This document shows, in pieces, positions 18,226 through 27,976 of a stretch of 64,000 bases of DNA (its first letter is position 1; each line of letters opens with the position of its first letter). Origin of the DNA: Pectobacterium versatile (GTDB lineage: Bacteria; Pseudomonadota; Gammaproteobacteria; Enterobacterales; Enterobacteriaceae); assembly GCF_020166435.1 (NCBI RefSeq), contig NZ_JAINZP010000013.1, positions 26,720 to 90,719 of the forward strand. Reading direction: 5' to 3'. The position numbers were made by a program, and so were the translations under genes. A model generated the notes under the pieces. It searched no databases. It was not told the origin of the DNA and was given only the letters and a program-made list of their open reading frames with translations.

Positions 18226-20187
18226 TTATTGAGAGGCGGTACTCATGGCCTGCTTTTCTTCGAGCAGTTTTTCGACGACGCCAGGATCGGCCAGCGTTGA
18301 GGTATCCCCCAGATTGCTGGTGTCACCGGCGGCGATTTTACGCAAGATACGACGCATGATTTTGCCGGATCGCGTTTTTGGTAAAGAGTCAGTCCAGTGC
18401 AGGATGTCCGGTGTGGCAATCGGACCTATTTCCTTACGCACCCAGTTGCGAACTTCCGTGTAGAGCTCGCTGGACGGTTCTTCCCCGTGGTTTAGCGTGA
18501 TATAGGCATAAATGGCCTGTCCTTTCATATGGTGCGGAATGCCGACCACGGCCGCTTCGGCAATTTTGGGGTGCGCCACGAGCGCAGATTCGATTTCCGC
18601 CGTCCCCAGACGATGCCCGGAAACGTTCAGCACGTCGTCAACGCGGCCCGTGATCCAGTAATAGCCATCTTCGTCACGGCGTGCGCCGTCACCACTGAAG
18701 TACATGCCTTTAAAAGTGGAAAAGTAGGTTTGCTCGAAGCGATCGTGATCGCCAAACAGCGTTCTTGCCTGACCTGGCCACGAATCCACGATCACCAGAT
18801 TGCCTTCACAAATGCCTTCCTGTGGGTTGCCGAGATTATCGACTAACGCAGGCTGTACACCAAAGAACGGACGCGTCGCGGAGCCGGCCTTAGCTTCGAT
18901 CGCGCCAGGCAGAGGGGTGATCATGAAGCCGCCTGTTTCCGTTTGCCACCAGGTATCGACGATAGGACATTTACCATTGCCGATTTTGTTGAAATACCAT
19001 TCCCAGGCTTCTGGGTTGATAGGCTCGCCGACGGAACCCATGATCCTGAGCGACTCACGCGATGTGCCCTCGATCGCTTTATCACCTTCAGCCATCAATG
19101 CGCGAATCGCAGTAGGAGCGGTATAGAGAATGTTAACTTTATGCTTATCGACCACTTGTGCCATACGGCTGGCGTCCGGCCAGGTTGGTACACCTTCGAA
19201 CATTAGCGTAATGGCCCCGCATGCCAACGGACCATAAAGCAGGTAGCTATGCCCCGTGACCCAGCCAACATCTGCCGTACACCAGTAAATGTCGCCAGGA
19301 TGATAGTCGAAGACATATTTGAAGGTCAGTGCAGCATAAACCAGATAGCCGCCAGTGGTGTGCAACACGCCTTTGGGTTTCCCCGTCGAACCTGACGTAT
19401 AAAGGATAAACAGCGGATCCTCCGCATTCATCTCTTCTGGCGGGCAATGATCGTCTGCTTTTTCAACCAGCTCGTGCCACCACAGGTCGCGTCCGTCCTG
19501 CCATTCATTGATTTTACCCGTGCGGCGGAAAACGATAACGCTGGAAATGGTGGTGACGTTCGGGTTCTTTAACGCCTCATCAATATTCTTCTTCAGCGGA
19601 ATCACACGTCCGGCGCGTACGCCTTCATCGGCGGTAATGACCAGTTTGGCGCTGGAATCGATGATACGCCCGGAAATCGCTTCGGGGGAGAAGCCTCCGA
19701 AGATCACCGAATGAATCGCTCCAATTCTGGCACAGGCCAGCATTGCCACGGCTGCTTCTGGCACCATTGGCATATAAATAGCAACGACATCGCCTTTTTT
19801 GACGCCCTGTGACTTCAGCACATTAGCGAAGCGGCACACGGACTGATGTAGTTCACGGTAGGTGACTTTTTTACTTTGTGTCGCATCATCGCCTTCCCAA
19901 ATGATGGCGGTCTGATCGCCACGCTCGGCCAGATGACGATCCAGGCAGTTTGCTGCCACATTTAGTGTACCGTCTTCAAACCAGCGAATACGGATGTGTC
20001 CAGGGTCAAATGAGGTATTTTTGATCGTTTCATAGGGTTTAATCCAATCGACGATCTTTCCCTGCTCACCCCAAAAGGTAGTGGGATCGTCAACGGACAG
20101 CCGATACATATTCTCGTATTGCTGGGCATTTATCAGTGCATTTTCCGCAATTGCGGCGGGAATGGTGTGTTTATTATGTTGTGTCAT
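18226..20187 (-). CDS. acs: Acetyl-CoA synthetase
   Basis: AMP-forming acetate:CoA ligase, 653 residues (usual length). It contains the P-loop '[11 protein letters not shown]', the 'WWQTETGG' adenylate motif, '[20 protein letters not shown]' hinge region and the C-terminal '[11 protein letters not shown]' whose Lys is the known acetylation site. It makes acetyl-CoA from acetate at low concentration and is the first gene of acs-yjcH-actP. A CRP-like site lies about 185 bp upstream, in line with known CRP control of acs in Escherichia coli. Confidence 0.97.
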   Translation of the reverse strand: MTQHNKHTIPAAIAENALINAQQYENMYRLSVDDPTTFWGEQGKIVDWIKPYETIKNTSFDPGHIRIRWFEDGTLNVAANCLDRHLAERGDQTAIIWEGDDATQSKKVTYRELHQSVCRFANVLKSQGVKKGDVVAIYMPMVPEAAVAMLACARIGAIHSVIFGGFSPEAISGRIIDSSAKLVITADEGVRAGRVIPLKKNIDEALKNPNVTTISSVIVFRRTGKINEWQDGRDLWWHELVEKADDHCPPEEMNAEDPLFILYTSGSTGKPKGVLHTTGGYLVYAALTFKYVFDYHPGDIYWCTADVGWVTGHSYLLYGPLACGAITLMFEGVPTWPDASRMAQVVDKHKVNILYTAPTAIRALMAEGDKAIEGTSRESLRIMGSVGEPINPEAWEWYFNKIGNGKCPIVDTWWQTETGGFMITPLPGAIEAKAGSATRPFFGVQPALVDNLGNPQEGICEGNLVIVDSWPGQARTLFGDHDRFEQTYFSTFKGMYFSGDGARRDEDGYYWITGRVDDVLNVSGHRLGTAEIESALVAHPKIAEAAVVGIPHHMKGQAIYAYITLNHGEEPSSELYTEVRNWVRKEIGPIATPDILHWTDSLPKTRSGKIMRRILRKIAAGDTSNLGDTSTLADPGVVEKLLEEKQAMSTASQ

Positions 20188-21080
20188 ATCGCTTCTCCTT
20201 AAACATGTTAATGCTATGTCAAATGATCGTTAATTGTAGTTAACGAGTTGTCTTTGTTTCTTTTTTGCGCGATTGATCACGCAATGTAGGAAAAGCAATG
20301 AAGTGTTACTTAAAAGATAGTCTTTCAGTTCATAAAGCAGGCAGCTTTTTTGCAGTAGCTGAATCACAATAAGTGATGTACGTCACAATATGAAAGTCAG
20401 CAGAGTTATCGACGCTGTTATAATGCCATTAACGATCAATTCATTGTTTTCAATAGATTATATCTATTGTTATCAAGTTTTTGATCGCCCTTTACGATCA
20501 AAAGGCATAAAGATCCCGCTTATTCAGCCGATAGTAAAAATCCTGTTCAGAGTATATTTCTACGTGAGCCAGTTATTTAGCGTGTTTAACGATGTTTTAT
20601 GTGTTGATTTTTTGTTCTAATTGTTAATTATATGTAGGCTATTAATGAAATAGATTTATCTGATTAGCAACGAGCAAATAAGTGTGAATAATCTACACTT
20701 TAGGTTGGTTCCATAGCACTGCATGAGGCTTCTTAAAAACGGTAAAGATGCAGTGGCTAGTAGCTGACAAAAAAAAAGATAAAGTGTTATTTTTTCTTAT
20801 TCAGAAATATCTGGTTTCCAAAAATAAATAACGTAGATATACCCAACATCACTGACGCTGAGTACGTCGGCAGGTGTTTGAGCTCCAATAGCCTGAAAAC
20901 ACGTAGCGGTTTAGGTTAGCGAAATTCACCCTTTTCGTTAGGTGATTTTCTGGAGGGGGAGAACACTATTAATCCGGAAGCCTTTTAAATTCCGGTAGGT
21001 TGATTGCTTATCAATGGAGTGCCATGTAGTCATGGTGCGCTGTGAGATATCTTTTTACATAGCATGATGCAGAGGAAACA
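20188..21080. other. Long intergenic region between acs and the PAS gene
   Basis: 893 bp, AT-rich. It holds the acs promoter region with a CRP-like site (20370-20389) and, near the PAS gene, a small inverted repeat CCGGAA/TTCCGG at about 20974-20995. A 76-codon open frame at 20390-20620 overlaps the CRP region and has no ribosome-binding site, so I do not call it. I see no tRNA or mobile element. Confidence 0.6.
20370..20389. promoter_or_regulatory. CRP-like binding site upstream of acs
   Basis: GTGA-N6-TCAC palindrome (AAGTGATGTACGTCACAA) matching the CRP core in all eight GTGA/TCAC positions. It is about 185 bp upstream of the acs start, inside its probable promoter region. Confidence 0.6.
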
Positions 21081-21473
21081 ATGAGTCTGATATTTGGCCG
21101 GAATGAGATTTTAGGCATGCTTTCTCAACCAGTTCAGAACGATCGGCGTGCTGTGGCGGTGATTGACGAGAAGTGTAAGGTCGTTTGCGCGAATTCTGCC
21201 TTCAACGCCCATTTTGGATTGCGTGCTGAAATGAATACGCCCGTCTCAATTGATGATGTACTACCTATCAACGTGAAGTTTGCCTATCACGACTTTATGA
21301 CGAATTCCAACGTGTTGAGTACACGTGTGGTCTCGGATCTGCTGTCGGATGGCTTTACCAAGAAGCAGTTAAGTACGCTGTCTTTTTCTAAGCTGAACGT
21401 TGAAAACCGAGTGCTCTCCTTGCTGATCCTTAATCAGGATGTTGTCGAGCCTTCGACAAATTTAGCCTCCTAA
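21081..21473 (+). CDS. Small PAS-like domain protein without output domain
   Basis: 130 residues. Residues 20-70 (AVAVIDEKCKVVCANSAFNAHFGL) read as the start of a PAS fold, and no kinase, HTH or GGDEF domain follows. AGAGGA lies 5 nt before the ATG, so translation is likely. The gene stands alone between two long AT-rich spacers. It may be a sensory adaptor, or the N-terminal relic of a larger regulator; there is no downstream frame continuing such a protein. TraJ-like regulators also have an N-terminal PAS domain, but no similarity can be claimed by eye. Confidence 0.65.
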   Translation: MSLIFGRNEILGMLSQPVQNDRRAVAVIDEKCKVVCANSAFNAHFGLRAEMNTPVSIDDVLPINVKFAYHDFMTNSNVLSTRVVSDLLSDGFTKKQLSTLSFSKLNVENRVLSLLILNQDVVEPSTNLAS

Positions 21474-22233
21474 GCTTGAATAAGCTGAGATTATCTGGCT
21501 TGAAGAGCAAGAGGGGATATTCCTCAGTAGAAAGTAGCGACAAAAGAAAAATTTTTGTTATTAACATTGCTATTGCTAATCTGTTTTCACTATTCTCAAT
21601 AGCAATCGATTGCGTTGATTATTCCTTGACGCGCACTTTTTGCCAATGGAATGCTAAAATAGCACCGATTTTTCATTAATGGAGAATAAAAGACGTTCTT
21701 TATTGCTCATGTAACTGTTAAAAATTAAGAAAAAATAGAGAGTTATGTATTCTATGCAATTTTATTGCATCTAATATGCTTCTTTCTAAATAAATCGCGA
21801 AACGTTTCGATACCATTCTGTTTTTTTCTTACCTATTCCCCTTTTCTTTCTGTGTATTCATGGGCTATCCCTTGAAGCTTTCTGCTTATTAAACATAGAT
21901 AATAAGCTCCGAAAATTTTCTGGATTTTTAGCGTTTGGAATCCAAAAGGATGACAAATGAATAACTAGACTCCCGTCTAATTATTGATAATGTTAAGCCA
22001 ATATTGTGCTCATCACCATACAGCACTTTTTGGCAAAAATAGCGTCAAATTTTTTTACTTGTAATAGTATTTTTCGCGTATGGATTTCCTCATATTGATA
22101 ACATTTCTACGTAATAATTCTTATTCATCGCACATTATCTCAATTATTTTCTGATTTTTGGTTCCCCTTTTTACTCCCTCAATTGGCATTGCTTCTGAAA
22201 ACAAGCATTTCTTATGCGATAGGGGGATAAATA
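21474..22233. other. AT-rich intergenic region before the TonB receptor
   Basis: 760 bp, strongly AT-rich, no convincing gene; an open frame at 21476-21679 directly after the PAS stop lacks a ribosome-binding site. It must hold the receptor promoter. I looked for a Fur box and for a FecI-type GGAAAT -35 element and found no clear copy of either. Confidence 0.6.
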
Positions 22234-24603
22234 ATGGTTAAATTCAGTACCCACTTGTTGGCTCGTACTTTACGTGCTGGGGTACTTGGGGCATCGTTTG
22301 CCTCAGTGCTGCCAATAGCGGTGGTCTATGCTGCATCTACTGTACCTGTCCAACAATATGCAGTGCCATCCGGCCCGCTCAATCAGGTGCTCAATCAATT
22401 TGCCCAACAGGCTGGCGTATTACTTTCTTACGATCCGGCAGTTGTGGCGGGTAAGCGCGGTGCGGGGTTGCAGGGGAACTACAGCGTTGAGCAGGGTTTT
22501 CAGCAGATCCTCAGCAACAGCGGCCTAAGCACACAGTACAGTGTCGATGGCAGCGTGACGCTGGTGCAGCGTACGGCGAGTGAGCCAGTTCCTGTTTCTG
22601 CGCCTGTTGTCGCTAAAAACGATCGGATCGTCGTCACCGCTCCACCGAATACCGCGATGAAGCTGGATGTGCCGATTTCAGAGACGCCACGTGCGGTTTC
22701 GGTTGTGACAGAGCAGCAGATCGAAGAGCGCGGTGCGCAAAAGATCGATCAGGCACTGCGCTATAGCAGCGGTATTCTGGCAACGCCATACGGGCCGGAC
22801 AATAAAGCCGAATGGGTGACTATTCGTGGATTTAGCGATCAGTCTCGGTTCCAGAATGGCCTGGCTACGCTGAATGAAGATGGATTCTACGGCCAGCAGA
22901 TTGAGCCGTTCGGCGTCGAGCGTATCGAAGTTCTGAAAGGCCCTGCCTCCGTTCTGTATGGGCAAAATCCGCCAGGCGGTCTGGTTAACGTCATCACCAA
23001 ACGGCCAACGCGTTTGCCGCAGGGAAAAGTGGAGCTGGAATACGGCTCTAACGACTATCGCCATCTGGCCGTTGACAGTGCGGGTCCATTAAACGATGAC
23101 GGATCGGTGCTGTATCGGGTTGTTGCGCTGGCGCGTGATACCTCGGGTGAGATGGATTTCTCGAAGAGCAAGCGCCTTTATCTGGCACCGAGCGTCACGT
23201 TCCTCGGAGAAGACACGGAACTGACCGTGTTAGCCAGCTACATGGAGACGAAATCCGACACAACCAACGGCTTTAAGCTGCCGTACGGCACATTACATGG
23301 CACGCCGTTTGGCAAAGTCGGCTATAAAACATCGCTAGGCGAACCAGGTATGAACCGCCACGATACCCGACAGTTCAGTCTGGGCTATGAGTTCACGCAT
23401 CATCTGAATGATACTTGGACGTTCCACCAGAATGTGAACTACACCTACCTGAATTTGGATCTACGCAATGCTTATGCGCTGAGTATGGCTAATGATCGTC
23501 AGGCTAATCGTGGGCTGACCTACCGTGACGGCTTTGCGCAAAACTGGGCTACGGACAATCGGTTAGTGGGTGAATGGCAGTGGGAAGATATTGAAAACAC
23601 GCTGTTGCTCGGGTTCGATTACCGCCGTGCCAATACACAAAGCCGCGATGGAAATCTGTACGCCTTTGGCAGTCCTATCGATATTTTTAACCCAGTTTAC
23701 GGCAACTATACATCGCCAGACAGCCAACTGTTCGATCACCGTTCTGGCCGCCATCAGACGGGTTATTATGTTCAGAACCAGATTAAGTATGACGAGCATC
23801 TGATCTTCTTGCTGGGTGGACGCTACGACGTGGCGAAGTCTCGCGACCGTAATTTCTCATCAGGCGCGGATACTCGCACCGACGATACCAAATTTACCAA
23901 GACTGCTGGGGTAATGTACCTGTTTGATAACGGCATTTCCCCTTACGTCAGCTATTCGGAATCATTCCTTCCGGTGTCGGGTCGCGATGGTTATGAACGT
24001 CCTTATGTGCCGGAAGAAGGCCAGCAGACGGAAGTTGGCGTGAAATATACGCCGGAAGGCTTTAACGGTTATGCCTCTGCTGCCCTGTTTAATCTGGAAC
24101 AGAAAAACGTCAAAACGACGGATCCTAAAAACCCGAGTCTAACTATTCAGGCGGGTGAGGCCCGTTCACGCGGCCTCGAGCTGGAATTGAACGGTGAGGT
24201 TTATACCGGTCTGACGCTTACGGCAAACTACACATACAACGAAGTGGAGACGACCAAATCAGGTACCGTCGGTGAAGTGGGTAAACGCCTGCCGGGCCTG
24301 CCTGAACATATCGTGTCTGGCTGGGCGACTTATGCCTTTAACGGCAAGCTGGAAGGATTAAGTATCGGCAGCGGTGTGCGCTATGTGGGCAGCTCTTACG
24401 GTGACATTGCCAATTCAGCGGACATGAAGGTTCCTGCTTATACACTGTGGGATGCGATGATCGCCTATGATTTCAGCAAAGATTGGCGTTTGCAGGTTAA
24501 TGCAACCAACCTGACCAACCGTGAGTATGTCAGCGCCTGTAACTACTGGTGCTACTACGGTGAAGGCCGTAACGTTAGCGCGAACGTCAGCTATCGTTGG
24601 TAA
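22234..24603 (+). CDS. TonB-dependent siderophore receptor with STN signalling domain
   Basis: Outer-membrane ferric-siderophore receptor, 789 residues. In order: signal peptide (cleavage about 33), STN domain (about 37-110, 'YAVPSGPLNQVLNQFAQQAG') that talks to a FecR-type protein, TonB-box region near DRIVVTA (about 130), plug domain (150-260, 'ERIEVLKGPASVLYGQNPPG') and a 22-strand barrel ending VSYRW. The C-terminal Cys pair (CNYWCYYGEGR) is typical of hydroxamate-type receptors such as FoxA/FcuA, but the ligand is not certain. The FecI/FecR-like genes follow after a palindromic element and a Fur box, consistent with ligand-induced transcription. Confidence 0.9.
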   Translation: MVKFSTHLLARTLRAGVLGASFASVLPIAVVYAASTVPVQQYAVPSGPLNQVLNQFAQQAGVLLSYDPAVVAGKRGAGLQGNYSVEQGFQQILSNSGLSTQYSVDGSVTLVQRTASEPVPVSAPVVAKNDRIVVTAPPNTAMKLDVPISETPRAVSVVTEQQIEERGAQKIDQALRYSSGILATPYGPDNKAEWVTIRGFSDQSRFQNGLATLNEDGFYGQQIEPFGVERIEVLKGPASVLYGQNPPGGLVNVITKRPTRLPQGKVELEYGSNDYRHLAVDSAGPLNDDGSVLYRVVALARDTSGEMDFSKSKRLYLAPSVTFLGEDTELTVLASYMETKSDTTNGFKLPYGTLHGTPFGKVGYKTSLGEPGMNRHDTRQFSLGYEFTHHLNDTWTFHQNVNYTYLNLDLRNAYALSMANDRQANRGLTYRDGFAQNWATDNRLVGEWQWEDIENTLLLGFDYRRANTQSRDGNLYAFGSPIDIFNPVYGNYTSPDSQLFDHRSGRHQTGYYVQNQIKYDEHLIFLLGGRYDVAKSRDRNFSSGADTRTDDTKFTKTAGVMYLFDNGISPYVSYSESFLPVSGRDGYERPYVPEEGQQTEVGVKYTPEGFNGYASAALFNLEQKNVKTTDPKNPSLTIQAGEARSRGLELELNGEVYTGLTLTANYTYNEVETTKSGTVGEVGKRLPGLPEHIVSGWATYAFNGKLEGLSIGSGVRYVGSSYGDIANSADMKVPAYTLWDAMIAYDFSKDWRLQVNATNLTNREYVSACNYWCYYGEGRNVSANVSYRW

Positions 24604-24639
24604 TCTTCTCGACGCTCTCTGAAAGAAGCCCTTGGCTTC

Positions 24640-24805
24640 TGAGGTTGCTAACAAAGTCCGTAGAGCGGGAGTAACGGATAGATCGTAAAGACGCTGCAAG
24701 TACGTCCATGTAAGCTCGAGCCGCGCCATCCTTGGCGCGGACGCTTTACTCTTCTATTCCGTTACTCCCGTTTTCGTTTGACAGATAGGTTTGTCAACGG
24801 CCTGA
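24640..24805. repeat. Palindromic intergenic element, copy 1, nested between duplicated hairpins
   Basis: About 165 bp. Outer arms TGAGGTTGCTAACAAAG (left) and, on the right, the complement-like TTTGTCAACGGCCTGA. Inner arms CGGGAGTAACGG (24667-24678) and CCGTTACTCCCG (24759-24770), and a central GCGCCA/TGGCGC hairpin (24723-24737). The same element recurs at 27711-27875 with a near-identical core. Left flank GAAGCC-CTT-GGCTTC (24625-24639) and right flank GAAGC-N6-GCTTC plus T-run (24806-24830) are two versions of one hairpin. Confidence 0.85.
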
Positions 24806-24830
24806 GAAGCTCTCGGGCTTCTTTCTTTTT
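24806..24830 (+). terminator. Terminator of the TonB receptor gene (right copy of a duplicated hairpin)
   Basis: GAAGCTCTCGGGCTTC stem-loop followed by TTTCTTTTT. A related hairpin (24625-24639) lies on the other side of the palindromic element. Confidence 0.75.
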
Positions 24831-24909
24831 GCATGCACGCCATGCGGCCTCCTCCTTTTTAGCGTAATCGACATGATAAATGTGAATAGTCGTTGACTTT
24901 GCTTTTAAT

Positions 24910-24928
24910 GATAATGAAAATCATTTCA
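24910..24928. promoter_or_regulatory. Fur box upstream of the fecI-like gene
   Basis: GATAATGAAAATCATTTCA closely follows the 19 bp Fur consensus and lies 25-43 bp before the sigma-factor start, so iron should repress this unit. Confidence 0.85.
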
Positions 24929-24952
24929 TTGCTGTCACATTGAGCGAATACC

Positions 24953-25477
24953 GTGAAGAGTCCCGCCGCTGTCTGCCTCCATCAGCCTGAAACCTTAAAT
25001 GTTCAGCAGATTTATCATGACCATCATGCCTGGTTACAGGCGTGGCTGCTTCGACGTTTGGGGTGTTCACAGCAGGCTGCGGATCTGGCTCAGGATACGT
25101 TTCTACGTTTGATCTGCCTGCATCAGGCCGATCGCATCCGTGAACCACGCGCCTGGCTGACGACTGTCGCCCACGGGCTGGCGGTCAATCACTGGCGACG
25201 TAAAGACATCGAGAATGCCTATCTTCAGGTGTTGGCAGAGCAGGAGTTTACTTTTGCTCCCTCGCTGGAACAGCAGGTTATGGTGGTTGATGCATTGATG
25301 GCCATCGACCAGATGCTGGCGACGCTGCCGGGCAAAGTGCGTCAGGCATTCTTGTTCGTGCATCTTGATGGCTTGACCTATCGGCAGGTTGCTGAAAAAT
25401 TAGCCGTTTCCGAGCGGATGGTGAAAAAATATATGGCACAGGCAATGCTGAATTGTCTATTGTGTCAGGACTTATGA
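24953..25477 (+). CDS. FecI-like ECF sigma factor
   Basis: Iron-transport-type ECF sigma factor, 174 residues. Region 2 has 'AADLAQDTFLRLI' and 'EPRAWLTTVAHGLAVNHWRR', and region 4 'LPGKVRQAFLFVHLDGLTYRQVAEKLAVS', all as in FecI. The start is a GTG. A Fur box lies just upstream, and the stop overlaps the FecR-like start (ATGA). Known FecI proteins are activated through a receptor STN domain and FecR, so the upstream receptor gene is the likely target. Confidence 0.9.
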   Translation: MKSPAAVCLHQPETLNVQQIYHDHHAWLQAWLLRRLGCSQQAADLAQDTFLRLICLHQADRIREPRAWLTTVAHGLAVNHWRRKDIENAYLQVLAEQEFTFAPSLEQQVMVVDALMAIDQMLATLPGKVRQAFLFVHLDGLTYRQVAEKLAVSERMVKKYMAQAMLNCLLCQDL

Positions 25478-26421
25478 TTTCCTCTATTACTTCTTCTATT
25501 CCGAAAGATGTTCTTTATGCCGCCTCCGAGTGGTATGCCACGCTGTATGACGAAGACTGCTCCGAACTCGAGCGTCAGGCATGGCAACGATGGTTACATC
25601 AGGATGAAACCCACCGACTTGCCTGGCAGCAGGTTGAACAGATTCACGCCCGTTTCCATGCGGTAGACAGTCAATTAGCTTCTTCGGTGCTGAGCAAGCG
25701 GGGTGGGGAACGTCGGCGCATGCTCAAATTGTTGGCGATTGCCAGCCTTACCGGAGGTGTGGGTTTTAGTCTGCCGTGGGAAAGCTATGCGGCCGATTAC
25801 CACACGGGGACGGGGGAAACGCGTGAGCTCAACATCGAAACGGGAATGACCGTCTGGCTCAATACGGATTCGGCACTGAATCAGCAGGGCAACCCTGCAT
25901 TGTCTCAACCGCTGACCTTCCAATTGATCAAAGGCGAATTGATGCTGGACAACCAAACGGCCCACGCAGCCCGGTTGACCACGCCCCATGGCGATCTCGC
26001 GGCTTCCGCGCATTCCTGTCAATTAGCGCTGCGCTATACGTCTGCCCACAGCGTCCTTTCCGTTTTTAGCGGTGAGGTCTTGCTACAAACGGCGGTACCC
26101 GCTGCGCAGCGGGTGACGGCAGGGCAACAGGTTATCTTTACCCGCGACAGGAGCAGTGAACCCGCACCCGTTGAGAATTTCCGACAGAGCTGGCGCAAAG
26201 GACAACTGGTCGCGGATAACATGCCGCTAGGACAGTTTGTTAATGAAATTGCCCGCTATCACAATGGTTATTTTCATGTTGATTCTGCGGTGACGACGCT
26301 ACGGATTTCGGGCGTTTTTCCGCTACATGAAACCGATCGCCTGCTTGAGGCTGTTGCCCGGACGCTGCCAGTGAAGGTGACCCGGCGTTTCTCCTGGTGG
26401 GTGGATATCCGACCGAGCTAA
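25474..26421 (+). CDS. FecR-like anti-sigma/sigma regulator
   Basis: About 315 residues. An N-terminal DUF4880-like helical domain ('AASEWYATLYDEDCSELERQAWQRWL') binds the sigma factor, one transmembrane/Tat-like segment follows (about 90-110, 'LLAIASLTGGVGFSL'), then the periplasmic FecR domain ('GTGETRELNIETGMTVWLNTDSAL') and a C-terminal STN-like region ('PLGQFVNEIARYHNGYF'). I chose the ATG at 25474, coupled to the sigma stop; a TTG seven codons earlier is less likely. It relays the occupied-receptor signal across the inner membrane. Confidence 0.9.
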   Translation: MISSITSSIPKDVLYAASEWYATLYDEDCSELERQAWQRWLHQDETHRLAWQQVEQIHARFHAVDSQLASSVLSKRGGERRRMLKLLAIASLTGGVGFSLPWESYAADYHTGTGETRELNIETGMTVWLNTDSALNQQGNPALSQPLTFQLIKGELMLDNQTAHAARLTTPHGDLAASAHSCQLALRYTSAHSVLSVFSGEVLLQTAVPAAQRVTAGQQVIFTRDRSSEPAPVENFRQSWRKGQLVADNMPLGQFVNEIARYHNGYFHVDSAVTTLRISGVFPLHETDRLLEAVARTLPVKVTRRFSWWVDIRPS

Positions 26422-26590
26422 AACACTGCTGGTATTTCGCTGATAAAACACCAAAAATATCCCCCGTTTGTATCACTCGCAGAATAGACGTAAATCTGGC
26501 GCATATATATCAATCTGTTGGTACCGAAAAAGGCGTAGCATACTCCACAAAGAGTATCCTCGGCGTTGCCTCTTCATACGGGATGTCATC

Positions 26591-27601
26591 ATGCAGTTAC
26601 TGAATCTGAAACAAGCTCGCCTGTTGAGCTTTTTCTTTATTATGGGTGGCCTGCTTATATTGCTGCCTTTACGCCTGCTGGCCTGCTTTATCGCCGGTTT
26701 TTTGGTGTATGAAATTGTGAATTTACTGACGCCCTATTTCCAACGGGTCATCAGCGGTAAGCGCGCCCGCTGGATTGTTGTCGCGGTGATCAGCACGCTG
26801 GTCGTTAGCCTGCTGAGTCTATTGTTTGGCAGCCTGGTCGGGCTGTTGATGCAGGAAATGAAGGATACCGCCGCGTTTAATGTGCGCATTGGCTACATCC
26901 TCAATGACATCCAGCAGCAGATCGTCCACTACTTACCGGGGTATCTGCCGGTCAGTATTGAAGAGCTCCAGCACGAGCTGCTGCAATGGATTCAGGCGCA
27001 TATTGTGATGTTGCAGAATATGGGGAAAAGTTTTCTACATGGTTTTGTGACGATGCTGATTGGTATGGTGCTGGGCGCGATTGTCTCGCTTTATAACGTC
27101 GATAAAGACACGGAAAAACCGTTACTCAAAGCGGAGCTACTGCGTCGAGTTTCGCTGTTGTCGGCATCGTTCCGCAATATTGTTTTCGCTCAGGTGAAAA
27201 TCTCTGCGGTTAACACGGTACTGTCTGCCATTTTCATTCTTGGTGCTCTGCCACTATGTGGTATCCATCTGCCGTTTGCCAAAACGCTGGTGGTGCTTAC
27301 TTTCGTTTTCGGTCTGCTGCCAGTGATTGGTAACCTGATCTCCAATTCGATCGTTTTCCTGTCTGGCTTATCGCTTTCGTTGCCGATTGCGCTGGTTGCG
27401 CTGGTGTATTTGATGCTGATTCACAAGTTTGAGTACTTCCTGAATGCACAAATCGTTGGGACGAGGATCAAAGCGCACGCGTGGGAAATCCTGCTGGCGA
27501 TGTTGGTGTTTGAAGCAGCGTTTGGCTTGTCCGGTGTGATTGCGGCCCCGATATACTACGCTTACCTGAAAAGCGAATTGAAAGAAGCTTCGTTGATTTA
27601 A
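26591..27601 (+). CDS. AI-2E (PerM/TqsA) family membrane protein
   Basis: About 336 residues, multiple transmembrane helices in the AI-2E/UPF0118 arrangement: an N-terminal pair of helices, a soluble amphipathic section (about 85-145), then a C-terminal bundle with the typical 'FVFGLLPVIGNLISNSIVFLSGL' stretch. I prefer the ATG at 26591 (MQLLNLKQARLL) over an open extension to 26468 that lies in the spacer after fecR. Family members export autoinducer-2 (TqsA) or act as Na+/H+ antiporters; the substrate here is unknown. The palindromic element copy 2 lies just downstream. Confidence 0.8.
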   Translation: MQLLNLKQARLLSFFFIMGGLLILLPLRLLACFIAGFLVYEIVNLLTPYFQRVISGKRARWIVVAVISTLVVSLLSLLFGSLVGLLMQEMKDTAAFNVRIGYILNDIQQQIVHYLPGYLPVSIEELQHELLQWIQAHIVMLQNMGKSFLHGFVTMLIGMVLGAIVSLYNVDKDTEKPLLKAELLRRVSLLSASFRNIVFAQVKISAVNTVLSAIFILGALPLCGIHLPFAKTLVVLTFVFGLLPVIGNLISNSIVFLSGLSLSLPIALVALVYLMLIHKFEYFLNAQIVGTRIKAHAWEILLAMLVFEAAFGLSGVIAAPIYYAYLKSELKEASLI

Positions 27602-27710
27602 TCCTGCATTTTGGCAGGCGATTGATGCGATCGTCTGCCTATCCTACCCGTTCTGTTAATCAGCAAACGCAGGCCTAAATGAATCAGCCCAATACGAGAT
27701 TTGGCTGATT

Positions 27711-27875
27711 GAGGTTGCTGACAAAGGCCGCCGAGCGGTAGTAACGGATAGATCGTAAAGACGCTGTGAACACTTCCCTGTGCGCTCGGATTGCGCCATC
27801 CTTGGCGCAAACGCTTTACTCTTCTATTCCGTTACTCCCGTTTTCGTTCGGCAAAAAGGTTCGTCAACATTCTGA
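27711..27875. repeat. Palindromic intergenic element, copy 2, nested between duplicated hairpins
   Basis: Same layout as 24640-24805: GAGGTTGCTGACAAAG left arm, AGTAACGGATAGATCGTAAA inner arm, GCGCCATCCTTGGCGC centre, and the complementary right arms. The left flank (27682-27710, AATCAGCC...GGCTGATT) and right flank (27876-27904) are 29-base copies of the same hairpin matching at 25 positions. The element thus sits between two copies of one terminator-like sequence. Confidence 0.85.
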
Positions 27876-27909
27876 GTCAGTCCAATACAAGATTGGGCTG
27901 ATTGTTTTT
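27876..27909 (+). terminator. Terminator-like hairpin, right copy flanking element 2
   Basis: CAGTCCAAT-N5-ATTGGGCTG stem (with one G-T pair) followed by GTTTTT. It probably terminates the AI-2E gene transcript; the left copy at 27682-27710 lacks a T-run because the element follows it. Confidence 0.75.
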
Positions 27910-27976
27910 AGTTGATAACAGTTAATTGATGCCTGTTTTCAATCGATGCTTGTTTCCAATAAACGAACGTCTTCAA

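Noticed and set aside
20390..20620. Small protein gene upstream of the PAS gene
   Set aside because: It overlaps the CRP-like region, has no ribosome-binding site and shows random-looking composition.
21476..21679. Small gene directly after the PAS gene
   Set aside because: No ribosome-binding site, low complexity, no recognisable family.
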